Part shown: piece after piece, positions 14,801 to 21,306 of the stretch
Position numbering within the stretch: the stretch's first letter is position 1
Layout: each line of letters begins with the position of its first letter
DNA from: a virus
Direction: 5' to 3' (one strand)
DNA: 26,648 bases
IMG/VR virus record: IMGVR_UViG_3300037480_000159
Location: 1-26,648 of that record
Program-made: the position numbers and the translations under genes
Notes under the pieces: model-generated
Database searches by the model: none
The model's input: the letters and a program-made list of their open reading frames with translations, nothing else
What the model was told of the DNA's origin: nothing

Positions 14801-14978
14801 ACAGATACGATTTATATGATGACTACGTTTGCGCCTGTGGGAATCAGCAATGGTATATACATGAAAAATATATTTTTTGTAGAGAGCGTGGAAGCTCAAT
14901 AAAATTAAACAGGTTGTTACCGCCAATAATATTTAATGTCAATTATGGTATTTTAAGTTCAAGTGTTTATCGAAAAAT
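14776..14978. repeat. Direct repeat at two successive gene ends
   Basis: The 18 bases at 14776-14793 (AAGTGTTTATCGGAAAAT) recur at 14961-14978 with one change. Both copies encode VYRKI just before a stop codon, in successive genes (14312 and 14797). Confidence 0.7.
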
Positions 14979-14991
14979 AGGGGAGGTATAA
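14797..14991 (+). CDS. Degenerate zinc-ribbon protein, mosaic of neighbours
   Basis: This 64-aa protein starts in an ATGA overlap. Residues 11-29 (YVCACGNQQWYIHEKYIFC) match the start of the 16381 protein (YTCICGNQKWVIK). The second knuckle here reads CRERG where CxxC is expected; a CGT arginine codon replaces what would be a TGT cysteine. The C-terminal half has LNRLLPPIIF, resembling RKLLPPINF in the 15634 protein, and ends VYRKIGEV like the 14312 protein. It appears to be assembled from neighbouring pieces and may no longer bind zinc. Confidence 0.5.
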   Translation: MNRYDLYDDYVCACGNQQWYIHEKYIFCRERGSSIKLNRLLPPIIFNVNYGILSSSVYRKIGEV

Positions 14992-14992
14992 G

Positions 14993-15229
14993 ATGAAATA
15001 TCAGTTTGATTATCCTTTTATCAGAGAGGGCAGGCACATAGTAGCTTTATATCCAGAGCTGAACGATAAAGAAAAAAAAAGTGCATTGAAGGTATGGGGT
15101 AAAGAAATAACTGAAAACGGTCATGAATTATTTTCCGAGTATATGAAAGATAAAACCCCTATATTTATTGGTATGGGGTTCAGTTATAATGCTGAGGGGA
15201 AACGGGAAACAGAAGAATTTTGGTTATGA
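14993..15229 (+). CDS. Hypothetical protein
   Basis: This 78-aa protein has a GGGGAGG site 8 bases upstream of its ATG. It combines a short N-terminal aromatic segment (YQFDYPFIREG), a charged helix (ELNDKEKKSALKVWGKEI) and a beta end (PIFIGMGFSYNAEG). No motif is recognised. Confidence 0.5.
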   Translation: MKYQFDYPFIREGRHIVALYPELNDKEKKSALKVWGKEITENGHELFSEYMKDKTPIFIGMGFSYNAEGKRETEEFWL

Positions 15230-15629
15230 AAATAGAGGAGGCGTAAAGATGCTATTAATTGGATTTATCATGTCGGTAATAATAAATATTTGGTATGCAA
15301 GGCGGATGTATAAAATCAGATCTATAGCAAAAGAAATGTCAAGGGAATCAAAAAAAGTCAAAAGTGAACTTGATAAGATATCCGAGGCATGGGAGAATAT
15401 TGATAGAGCGGAAGCCTCCAAGATTTATATAAAAAGGTAATAGAGGAGGCGTAAATGGGAAATTTAAAATATGGATATGTTGAAACTATTGACGCCTATG
15501 ATGTGAGAGATAATGCAAGCGAATTCCATCAAGCATTAGCACATGATATTATCGTATGTGAATTGCTAATCCAGCGACGGAAAGAAAATAAAATAATGAA
15601 TGAAATGTTATGTCGAAAAATAGAGGAGG
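15229..15629. repeat. Repeated ribosome-site cassette between small genes
   Basis: Near-identical gene junctions: AATAGAGGAGGCGTAAA occurs at 15231-15247 and, shifted to its own start, at 15439-15455. TCGAAAAATAGAGGAGG occurs at 15613-15629 and, with one change, at 14970-14986. Each copy supplies the GGAGG of the next small gene. Confidence 0.65.
15249..15440 (+). CDS. Small membrane-anchored coiled-coil protein
   Basis: A start at ATG 15249, 7 bases after GGAGG, gives 63 aa; an earlier in-frame ATG at 15168 lies inside the previous gene. Residues 1-17 (MLLIGFIMSVIINIWYA) are a hydrophobic anchor. A charged coiled coil follows (ARRMYKIRSIAKEMSRES, SKKVKSELDKISEAWENI). One membrane helix with a cytoplasmic coiled coil is predicted. 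Function unknown. Confidence 0.55.
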   Translation: MLLIGFIMSVIINIWYARRMYKIRSIAKEMSRESKKVKSELDKISEAWENIDRAEASKIYIKR

Positions 15630-15637
15630 CCAAATGA
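15455..15637 (+). CDS. Hypothetical protein
   Basis: This 60-aa protein follows a GAGGAGG site. It has a short N-terminal part (YGYVETIDAYDVRDNA) and a long helix (FHQALAHDIIVCELLIQRRKEN...). Its end overlaps the next start by 4 bases (ATGA). No family is recognised. Confidence 0.5.
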   Translation: MGNLKYGYVETIDAYDVRDNASEFHQALAHDIIVCELLIQRRKENKIMNEMLCRKIEEAK

Positions 15638-16284
15638 ATCAAATTGATCACAAAACAATCATCGATGCGGATATGCTTGAAATAACGGCTTCAAAAATAG
15701 TAACGGAATTGAATAATCGGAAATTGTTGCCACCAATAAATTTTAAAAAAAGCATGCAAGAAAGCGTGGGTGACATCGGAGAGTTGATAAACGCTATCGC
15801 AAATATAATAAAGGAAAATATGGAAAAATGGAGTGAAAATGCTAAAATACCGGATAAAGGATGGTCGATCAAATGTGAACGGGAATTAATTGAAGAGGGT
15901 AAAATTCCAAAAATTATTTATATTGTATTTGGTGAAACTGGCGAATACGACGATTACCAACAATGGCGGATTTGTTGTTATGACAATCGTAATGATGCGA
16001 TACATCATGCAATTAATGCACAAAATGAAGGCCGCAAGATACTGAAGAAATACAGGTGGTTTGAGAGCGGAGAAATAAAAAATAAATATGACCCATTTTT
16101 CTTTTCACGCGGCAATATCGATTATGGCGTAGAGCCTATAATAATGGATGATGGGGGCTGGATGCAAAAATGGAATTTCATTGAGTTCTCTAAAGGTAAT
16201 GGTAAAATCCAAACGGTTGATGAATTGCTAAAAGATATTGAAGGTTTTGAGGGAAAAGTAAATGCCAGTAAAAAAGAAGGGTAA
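15634..16284 (+). CDS. Hypothetical protein, DUF7336-like segment possible
   Basis: The start at ATG 15634, directly after GGAGGCCAA, gives 216 aa; the in-frame ATG at 15610 is in the previous gene. The N-terminal 80 residues are helical. The middle (KIIYIVFGETGEYDDYQQW, then a DNRNDAIHHAINA helix) has the look of small phage domains whose pattern is strand, E-Y-D-D-Y, then helix (DUF7336-type); this is a weak impression. The C-terminal part is aromatic and acidic. It overlaps the 39-aa gene at 16262 by 23 bases. Confidence 0.55.
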   Translation: MNQIDHKTIIDADMLEITASKIVTELNNRKLLPPINFKKSMQESVGDIGELINAIANIIKENMEKWSENAKIPDKGWSIKCERELIEEGKIPKIIYIVFGETGEYDDYQQWRICCYDNRNDAIHHAINAQNEGRKILKKYRWFESGEIKNKYDPFFFSRGNIDYGVEPIIMDDGGWMQKWNFIEFSKGNGKIQTVDELLKDIEGFEGKVNASKKEG

Positions 16285-16381
16285 AAAGTGGGCGATTGGC
16301 CGGGGGCCTGCAATTTATCCAACGAAGGCGGCAGCGGACCGGGCCATGCGCGGAATGCATGCCCAAAAAGGAGGCGTGTGA
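16262..16381 (+). CDS. 39-aa basic protein
   Basis: The frame starts at ATG 16262, with GAGGG 8 bases upstream, and ends in TGATG overlapping the next ATG. It encodes MPVKKKGKKWAIGRGPAIY, then a helix TKAAADRAMRGMHAQKGG. The pattern of a Lys-rich start, a tryptophan strand, and TKAAAxRAxR is common in small phage proteins and at the ends of phage proteins. It is more GC-rich than its neighbours. The good ribosome site and the overlaps at both ends argue for a real gene. Confidence 0.55.
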   Translation: MPVKKKGKKWAIGRGPAIYPTKAAADRAMRGMHAQKGGV

Positions 16382-16569
16382 TGGACGAAGTGTATACTTG
16401 TATATGTGGGAATCAAAAATGGGTTATAAAAGTTGATTTTATCGAATGCACTAAATGTGAAAGGGAATACGGGCATCAACCTGATGGCTTTTTATTAGAT
16501 CGGAATTATCATCCTGGGCTTTTTAATGAGGCCCGTGAACAATATTTACAAAAAGGAGGTAAGAAATGA
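16381..16569 (+). CDS. 62-aa zinc-ribbon protein
   Basis: ATG 16381 lies 6 bases after GGAGG (16370-16374). A longer frame from 16288 would read through the 39-aa gene in another frame and is rejected. The ribbon is CxCGNQ (7-12), then CTKC (23-26). It is the intact counterpart of the degenerate protein at 14797. The C-terminal half (GHQPDGFLLDRNYHPGLF) is unassigned. It overlaps the next gene by 4 bases. Confidence 0.55.
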   Translation: MDEVYTCICGNQKWVIKVDFIECTKCEREYGHQPDGFLLDRNYHPGLFNEAREQYLQKGGKK

Positions 16570-16955
16570 TTGAGGAACAAATAACTCATATTTGGGGGTT
16601 GCATCTATTTCACAAAAGATCAAATCCACACAGAAAACGTTGGAAAGTAGGTGAAAACGGGGAATGGGAATTCAAAAACAGGAAAGAGGCTTTACTGTCA
16701 ATTGATAAAGATATGGTTAAAACACATGGTCTTCTTTCTAATAAAAAAATGGTTGCAATCAAGGTCCACAAGTCATTGCCTAAATATACCGAATCACTGG
16801 AACATCTTCAAAGTCCTAAAGCTTATCCCGTTTATGAAGATACGGCATTGCCATTCCCAGGGTATCTTGTAGCACAGGATGAAAATAATATTCCTATTTT
16901 GTGTATAACCACCTGTTTTAAAAAATGGAAAGAAGATGCATATATAGAGATGTAA
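16566..16955 (+). CDS. Hypothetical protein
   Basis: This 129-aa protein follows AAAGGAGG. It is a mixed alpha/beta protein, with a basic start (FHKRSNPHRKRWKVGENGEW), a possible nucleic-acid-binding lysine cluster, and a beta-rich end (FPGYLVAQDENNIPILCITTCF). No motif or membrane segment is recognised. Confidence 0.5.
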   Translation: MIEEQITHIWGLHLFHKRSNPHRKRWKVGENGEWEFKNRKEALLSIDKDMVKTHGLLSNKKMVAIKVHKSLPKYTESLEHLQSPKAYPVYEDTALPFPGYLVAQDENNIPILCITTCFKKWKEDAYIEM

Positions 16956-16956
16956 A

Positions 16957-17160
16957 ATGCCCATGAAGCATAAAGATATACGACCAGGGGTTAAGGCTTT
17001 ATATGATTACAGCCTTGTTTATTCCCCAAAGATTGTTGCTATTACATCTTACCCAACTCTTGTGTTTTCTGGATATGTTTGCTGGCTTAAGGGGATTGAT
17101 CACTATGTACCTATCGAAAGTTTAGAGAGTACTAAAAATGCCAAAGATGAAATTTGTTAG
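16957..17160 (+). CDS. Small hypothetical protein, paralogue of the 3274 gene
   Basis: This 67-aa protein has no clear ribosome site; a second ATG lies at 16963. The line KDIRPGVKALYDY...PKIVAI..YP matches the 3274 protein (DEIKPGEKLIYNY...PEIVTV..KP). A short beta-rich fold is likely. Its last 23 bases overlap the minor head gene. Function unknown. Confidence 0.5.
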   Translation: MPMKHKDIRPGVKALYDYSLVYSPKIVAITSYPTLVFSGYVCWLKGIDHYVPIESLESTKNAKDEIC

Positions 17161-17644
17161 AATAACAGTAGGTGACAAGCGGGTTTGCCAGGATTGCATC
17201 CGGTTTGAAGACCTCGCCCCGGCAACCCTAGAATGGTGGCAGGCGTCCGGGTACATGCCACGGCAAGCTCCGACGGAATGCGGAACGAAATGTCGCTGCG
17301 GATTAGCACCTTCTACATTTGGAGAATTGGAGCAGAAGGTAAATGAGGTGATTGAGAAAACTGTCCAGGAGGGGTTTGGTAAAACCGTGATTGACCTGAC
17401 CACCGGGCGGCGGCTATTACTCAGAGATTTCGACCAATACGAGGGCCTGCGAACCATGCAATATGAGAAGATTGCCGAAATGGAAAACCTGATTTTGCAA
17501 TGGAAAATTGCCAATAATGGGGTTAAGCTCCCCGGGGAATTTTTTCAATTGCAGGATATTGGTGATATGACATTTTGGTTGGAAGGGAAGCCGGTAAAAC
17601 CTATTTTGCCAATAAAAAAGAAAAAAAAGGAGGATAAGAAATGA
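17138..17644 (+). CDS. Minor head protein fragment, Mu-F/SPP1-gp7-like C-terminal domain
   Basis: This 168-aa protein carries the cysteine motif of phage head morphogenesis proteins: VGDKRVCQDC (11-20), then WWQASGYMP, then TECGTKCRCGL (46-56). This order (CxxC, W..G.P, CG..CRC) is typical of the C-terminal domain of Mu gpF/SPP1 gp7-like minor capsid proteins. The usual N-terminal helical domain of about 200 aa is missing, so the gene is either a stand-alone domain or one half of a split protein. Its place between portal and scaffold fits, though many small genes lie between. The C-terminus is lysine-rich. Confidence 0.65.
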   Translation: MPKMKFVRITVGDKRVCQDCIRFEDLAPATLEWWQASGYMPRQAPTECGTKCRCGLAPSTFGELEQKVNEVIEKTVQEGFGKTVIDLTTGRRLLLRDFDQYEGLRTMQYEKIAEMENLILQWKIANNGVKLPGEFFQLQDIGDMTFWLEGKPVKPILPIKKKKKEDKK

Positions 17645-17901
17645 ATCAAGAACAAAACGCAAGTGAAGCCCTTTTGGCTTTTTGTGGGTGGTTAACTTTG
17701 CATGATGAAGAAATGGTTTTGTCGGCTCATAGTGACTGCGCACCAATCGTTGAAAAGATAAAGGCGTTTTGTGAATTCAACAAATTGTCGGAGCCGCGAC
17801 CGGGATGGGAAAAGAATTTCAAGCATCCACCAGGTGTCAAGCCATTTAACACTGAATTCGTAGGTGACGCAGTGTCGGATGCCAGTGAAGAGGAAAGGTG
17901 A
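17641..17901 (+). CDS. Hypothetical conserved-type phage protein
   Basis: This 86-aa protein follows AAAGGAGG with an ATGA overlap. The pattern AFCGWLTLHDEEMVLSAHSDCAPIVEKIKAFCEFN, then PRPGWEKNF resembles small phage proteins I have seen with WLT...SAxHDxAP..E....FC.xN. Function is unknown in that group. It is acidic and soluble. Confidence 0.5.
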   Translation: MNQEQNASEALLAFCGWLTLHDEEMVLSAHSDCAPIVEKIKAFCEFNKLSEPRPGWEKNFKHPPGVKPFNTEFVGDAVSDASEEER

Positions 17902-17991
17902 ATGGCCAATAAGATGAAATATAAAGCAATCATAAGCGGTTTCCAGTCAAAAAGAAAAGGGAGAAATGAGGATGGAATATCATTATTTTGA
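17902..17991 (+). CDS. Possible 29-aa microprotein
   Basis: ATG 17902 directly follows the previous TGA and has GAGGAAAGG upstream. It encodes MANKMKYKAIISGFQSKRKG, then a short end. The start resembles the N-terminus of a longer phage protein, so it may be a truncated remnant. It overlaps the next gene by 26 bases in another frame. Confidence 0.3.
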   Translation: MANKMKYKAIISGFQSKRKGRNEDGISLF

Positions 17992-18157
17992 TTTAAGAGA
18001 TAAAAGTAGAAATGGTCACATTGTTTATCAATTACGTATACCGAAAGACAGAATCGAAAGCGAAATACAAAAACAACTGATAGAAGAAAAGCAATATTGT
18101 GTTAAAGTATCGATACATGGGATTGAAACAAAAAATCTTTATTGGGATAGATATTAA
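17966..18157 (+). CDS. Hypothetical protein
   Basis: This 63-aa protein starts at ATG 17966 or, with better spacing from AGGGAG, at ATG 17972. It has alternating charged strands (EYHYFDLRDKSRNGHIVYQL) and a helix (DRIESEIQKQLIEEKQ), and ends in KNLYWDRY. No family is recognised. Confidence 0.5.
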   Translation: MRMEYHYFDLRDKSRNGHIVYQLRIPKDRIESEIQKQLIEEKQYCVKVSIHGIETKNLYWDRY

Positions 18158-18177
18158 AAATATTGAAAGGAGAAAGG

Positions 18178-19011
18178 ATGATACTTAAAAACGTGAAAGC
18201 AGTAATTGTAAACGGCATGCGTTTAGACGTGGAGTATACGGACGATGTGAATAATCTGCAAGGTGATAATTTGGGGAATATAAACCATTCTAATGCGATC
18301 ATTTACATCAAGAAATCAATGGTTCCCTCGATGCAAAGTAGGACGTTATGGCATGAGGTCGTACATTCAATTGGATTTTTATACAAAGTCATCGAATCGG
18401 AAGACAATCCAGAGATTGAATTTAATGAAAGGGAAACAAGCAGGCTGGCTTCCGCTTTGAATTCTTTAGAGATTGAACGTGAAGAGCCAGAAGAAAAAGA
18501 GAAAATTTCAGGTTGTAAATGGTCTTTTTTATTCGATGAACGTCCAGGTGATGGAGTAATTTGTATAGTGAAAGGAAAGGAATGGGCAAATTTTGAGTGT
18601 GCGAAATGGGATGATAAAGAAGATGCTTTCATATTGGATAATGGAGATAAATATTTCAATCAAAAAACATTGTGGATATGTTTCAGTCAAGGATTATGGG
18701 AAAACTTGGTTGTGGGCAGAGATAACGAAACAATATCAGCTAAAGGGAAATCCGATTGGTTAAATATTGGAGATGAACATCCAGATACAAATAGAACCTG
18801 CATTATAATTACAGAGGCAATCGAAGATTATATAATCGCTACCTGGACCGGAAGGCATTTTGAATGGTTGCAAGACGGGAAAGTAAAACAGTCGCCAGAT
18901 AATGTTTTACTTACTTGCTGGAAATATGTCCAAGAAAACGAAACGCAAGAAGAAATCGATGCCCAGCTTGAAAAATTAGACAAGGTGCGGAATGCTTCAA
19001 TATCAATTTAG
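18178..19011 (+). CDS. Zinc-metalloprotease-like protein fused to two DUF551-like repeats
   Basis: The start at ATG 18178, 5 bases after AAAGGAG, gives 277 aa; TTG 18163 is less likely. The N-terminal 100 residues contain SRTLWHEVVHSIGF with HEVVH at 59-63, the HExxH zinc-protease motif, then NERETSRLASAL (83-94), where a glutamate could be the third ligand. This layout occurs in small phage proteins related to ImmA/IrrE. The rest holds two similar repeats (about 115-170 and 194-250), each W-x5-DE-x-P, then CI, then A-x-W, resembling DUF551. I have not seen this combination before. Substrate unknown. The 3' end overlaps the next gene by 20 bases. Confidence 0.65.
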   Translation: MILKNVKAVIVNGMRLDVEYTDDVNNLQGDNLGNINHSNAIIYIKKSMVPSMQSRTLWHEVVHSIGFLYKVIESEDNPEIEFNERETSRLASALNSLEIEREEPEEKEKISGCKWSFLFDERPGDGVICIVKGKEWANFECAKWDDKEDAFILDNGDKYFNQKTLWICFSQGLWENLVVGRDNETISAKGKSDWLNIGDEHPDTNRTCIIITEAIEDYIIATWTGRHFEWLQDGKVKQSPDNVLLTCWKYVQENETQEEIDAQLEKLDKVRNASISI

Positions 19012-19477
19012 CGAAAAAGGAATAAAGGAAGCACGGCGGAATTTCCGGAAACTTTATACCGCTGTTCAACAGGGTCGGGTAAAAGCCATGGAAGCTGGTG
19101 GTAAAAAAGCGGTTGAAATAATCCGCAAAAGGACCACCTCCGGAAAGGATGTTAACCACCGGAAATTTAAAAAATATTCAAAGGCATATGCGAAATGGAA
19201 GGGGACTTCTTTCGTGGACCTGGAATTAAGGGGAGTTATGTTGAATGCCGTATCCCTTAATGCATGGGCCAAGAAATGCCGGATATTCATCAAGGGTACC
19301 GGGGAATTGATAAAAAAGGCAATCGTTCATAATAACGGTGGCAGGTCTGGGCGCGGTACCGGGTTTGCGATGCCAAAGCGGGAATTTATGGGTGTCGAAA
19401 AAGAAAGGGACGAAGTCATCAAGCCAATACGTGAATGGTGGTATAAGTTTGCCAAAAAATTAGGGTTCGGGAGGTGA
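18992..19477 (+). CDS. Tail-completion/virion morphogenesis protein (Mu gpG-like)
   Basis: This 161-aa basic protein has the pattern of phage virion morphogenesis proteins that finish tails or join head and tail. A helical start (EARRNFRKLYTAVQQGR) precedes KAVEIIRKRTTSGKDVNHRKF (about 45-65). The end reads VHNNGGRSGRGTGFAMPKREF, where MPxREFxG is the family hallmark, followed by a final helix (REWWYKFAKKL). It is the first clear structural gene after the minor head fragment. Confidence 0.68.
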   Translation: MLQYQFSEKGIKEARRNFRKLYTAVQQGRVKAMEAGGKKAVEIIRKRTTSGKDVNHRKFKKYSKAYAKWKGTSFVDLELRGVMLNAVSLNAWAKKCRIFIKGTGELIKKAIVHNNGGRSGRGTGFAMPKREFMGVEKERDEVIKPIREWWYKFAKKLGFGR

Positions 19478-19480
19478 ATG

Positions 19481-19687
19481 ATGAGCTTAATTATGCTGTC
19501 ACATAACGGGGAAATAATCAGTAGATTTGAATACGGTGGGGAATTGCCAGTTAAAGGAGATCATATTTTACATTTAGACGGAGGGTCGAGTGCTGAGTAT
19601 AAAATAAAAATCAGGAAATTTGTGCCTTGCTTTAATGATATTGATGACCATAGCTATTGGGTGTTTATATTAGAAGATTTAAAATAA
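19481..19687 (+). CDS. Small hypothetical protein
   Basis: ATG 19481, 6 bases after GGGAGG, gives 68 aa; ATG 19478 is also in frame. Almost all of it is predicted beta strand (IMLSHNGEIISRFEYGGELP, then YKIKIRKFV, then YWVFILEDLK), as in a small barrel. Function unknown. Confidence 0.5.
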   Translation: MSLIMLSHNGEIISRFEYGGELPVKGDHILHLDGGSSAEYKIKIRKFVPCFNDIDDHSYWVFILEDLK

Positions 19688-20245
19688 ATGAGAATGATAA
19701 AAGTCCAACACATAAAGCGTAAGCGCCTGGTTTACAGCCTCGACGAATTAGCAATCGGGACCGTAGTTGATTGGAGAAAGCCGGTGGCGCTAATCGGTGA
19801 CGGGGAATCGAAATGTAGATTTATATTCAACCGGGAGAAAGTAACAGTATTTGCTTTAAACCGGGCGGCCAGGGTCTACCCAGCAGACATGATGGTTAGC
19901 GGAGAGGGGCACGGGGCATCCCTGGAATCCATTGTCCCGGTATACATTCCGTTTGTAACAATACAAAAACAGGATGTAGAGAAATATAAATTGATAAGCG
20001 GTGCCAATGGAGTGGCATTCCTTTCTTTCTTGGTGCAATGGGTTGAGAAAGGTCCGATCATATTGCAAGGGTTTAATTTCTCAAATTCTGACCAACCAAA
20101 TTATGATTGGAGAGCACAGATTAACGGAATCCGCGCATGTTGGACGACAGCAAAGGGGCGGAGCATTGAGATATTCACAACCAATTACAATGCTGAGCTT
20201 GGGTTTCTGACCGTGAAAAAGCCGAATAAGGATTTATATCTATAA
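19688..20245 (+). CDS. GT42/MAF-like Rossmann protein, copy 1
   Basis: This 185-aa protein has a strand followed by the loop VALIGDGESK (33-42), then VFALNRAARVYPADMMV (54-70), and late ANGVAFLSFLVQW (106-118) with IILQGFNFS (124-132). The order nucleotide-loop, N-R, then helix and LxGFxx is like GT42 sialyltransferases and MAF/DUF115 (MptE-type) proteins, but no catalytic residue is certain. The next gene is a paralogue with the same landmarks. It could transfer a sugar, possibly linked to the aminotransferase and ATP-grasp genes near the left end. Weak ribosome site. Confidence 0.5.
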   Translation: MRMIKVQHIKRKRLVYSLDELAIGTVVDWRKPVALIGDGESKCRFIFNREKVTVFALNRAARVYPADMMVSGEGHGASLESIVPVYIPFVTIQKQDVEKYKLISGANGVAFLSFLVQWVEKGPIILQGFNFSNSDQPNYDWRAQINGIRACWTTAKGRSIEIFTTNYNAELGFLTVKKPNKDLYL

Positions 20246-20258
20246 GAGGTTTAATGTT

Positions 20259-20801
20259 ATGGTACAAAAATGGAACCTGCCAGCATTCCCGATAAATTAC
20301 AACCAGGATTTTGCGGTTATTGGAGATGGGGAAAGTGCTGGCTGCCATGAATACAATCCAAAAGTAATTAAAATATTTGCCATAAACCGATCCCTTCGCT
20401 TTATTGCAAATATGCAAAATACGGTTGATGTCTTGACAATGTATCATCACGAAGAGTATATGGTTGACTACCTTAACCACAACTATTCCATGCAAACCCT
20501 CAATCTCATCATAATCCAGCTTTTTGATATCAGAAAGCACCACCTCCCATCCGGGGACACCGCAAATATGCTCATTCACTACCTGGTGCAAAAAATGAAA
20601 TCATGGGGGGTCCGGGATAAGAAGATTTATTTGACCGGGTTTGACTATTCATATAAAAAAGACTGGAAGCCTCAAATTAAATCGCTCAAATATTGCCAGA
20701 TAATGGCAGAGTACAACAATATCGACATTATTTGCACATCAGAAAATAAGAGGTTACCATTTTTGAAGCACGAAGAGCCATTGACTAAGTTCTTGGTATA
20801 A
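20259..20801 (+). CDS. GT42/MAF-like Rossmann protein, copy 2
   Basis: This 180-aa protein has AGAGG upstream of its ATG. Shared landmarks with the preceding gene are FAVIGDGESA (18-27), IFAINRSLRF (39-48), TANMLIHYLVQKMKSWG (101-117) and IYLTGFDYSYKKDWKPQI (123-140). The last part, NNIDIICTS, matches SIEIFTT of copy 1. The two genes are an old tandem duplication with most surface residues changed. The stop is only 5 bases from the end of a minus-strand gene. The function is as for copy 1, equally uncertain. Confidence 0.5.
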   Translation: MVQKWNLPAFPINYNQDFAVIGDGESAGCHEYNPKVIKIFAINRSLRFIANMQNTVDVLTMYHHEEYMVDYLNHNYSMQTLNLIIIQLFDIRKHHLPSGDTANMLIHYLVQKMKSWGVRDKKIYLTGFDYSYKKDWKPQIKSLKYCQIMAEYNNIDIICTSENKRLPFLKHEEPLTKFLV

Positions 20802-20806
20802 TTTCT

Positions 20807-21103
20807 TCAAAATTCGTCCTCTAATTTATCAATACGCCTTTCAATTTCCCGTGCCCATTCAATCGTTAAAAGTTCATGGACCAGCTTGTCATCAGGAATT
20901 TTTAATATTTTAATTTCTATTCCATTTTTCCCGCAACTTTTCCAATCAATAAATCCGGTTCTATATAATTGAACAACACGTCTTTGAAACCATGTTTTCC
21001 CTATACCTAACTTTTCCAATAAATCTTTTTTTTTAATTTTTATGGTGTCATCATTTTTTTCTAAACTGCATAAAAGCTTCAGCAAATCAAGTCCATCAAT
21101 CAT
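20807..21103 (-). CDS. Winged-helix DNA-binding-like protein
   Basis: This 98-aa protein lies on the opposite strand. Residues 18-60 (NDDTIKIKKKDLLEKLGIGKTWFQRRVVQLYRTGFIDW) have a helix-turn-helix followed by KNGIEIKILKIP, a plausible wing, so it looks like a winged-helix regulator. The C-terminus is a charged helix (HELLTIEWAREIERRIDKLEDEF) that could dimerise. It is the last gene of the minus-strand cassette and overlaps the previous one by 8 bases. It is a candidate regulator of the divergent operator. Confidence 0.55.
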   Translation of the reverse strand: MIDGLDLLKLLCSLEKNDDTIKIKKKDLLEKLGIGKTWFQRRVVQLYRTGFIDWKSCGKNGIEIKILKIPDDKLVHELLTIEWAREIERRIDKLEDEF

Positions 21104-21293
21104 TTTTCCTCCCTAAAATCTCATCATCTGAAAGCCCAGTTAATTTTTTCAAGGCCATTAACAAATCGGTTCCCGGCTTCCCTTTATCATTAAAAATCAT
21201 CGACAGCCAAACACGCCCCCATTTTGGGCCAAGCCTTTTCATTATCCAACGATACGTGACCGCCTCTTTTTCTCTCCATTCATTCAGTGTCAT
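21096..21293 (-). CDS. Small XRE-like HTH candidate
   Basis: The start at ATG (21291-21293 on the minus strand) follows GGAGG with the right spacing and gives 65 aa; a longer frame from 21305 places the ribosome site inside itself. The end (KGKPGTDLLMALKKLTGLSDDEILGRKN) resembles the last helices of XRE-type HTH domains (LLxALxxxxGLSxDEL). The N-terminal helices are atypical, so this is tentative. Confidence 0.45.
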   Translation of the reverse strand: MTLNEWREKEAVTYRWIMKRLGPKWGRVWLSMIFNDKGKPGTDLLMALKKLTGLSDDEILGRKND

Positions 21294-21306
21294 TTCAACC
21301 TCCATT

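Noticed and set aside
18835-18846. Palindrome GATTATATAATC as an operator
   Set aside because: It lies inside a coding region with no promoter nearby and is AT-rich, so chance is likely.
20781-20802. TTGACT and TATAAT near the end of the second GT-like gene
   Set aside because: The spacer is only 10 bases, too short for a sigma-70 promoter.
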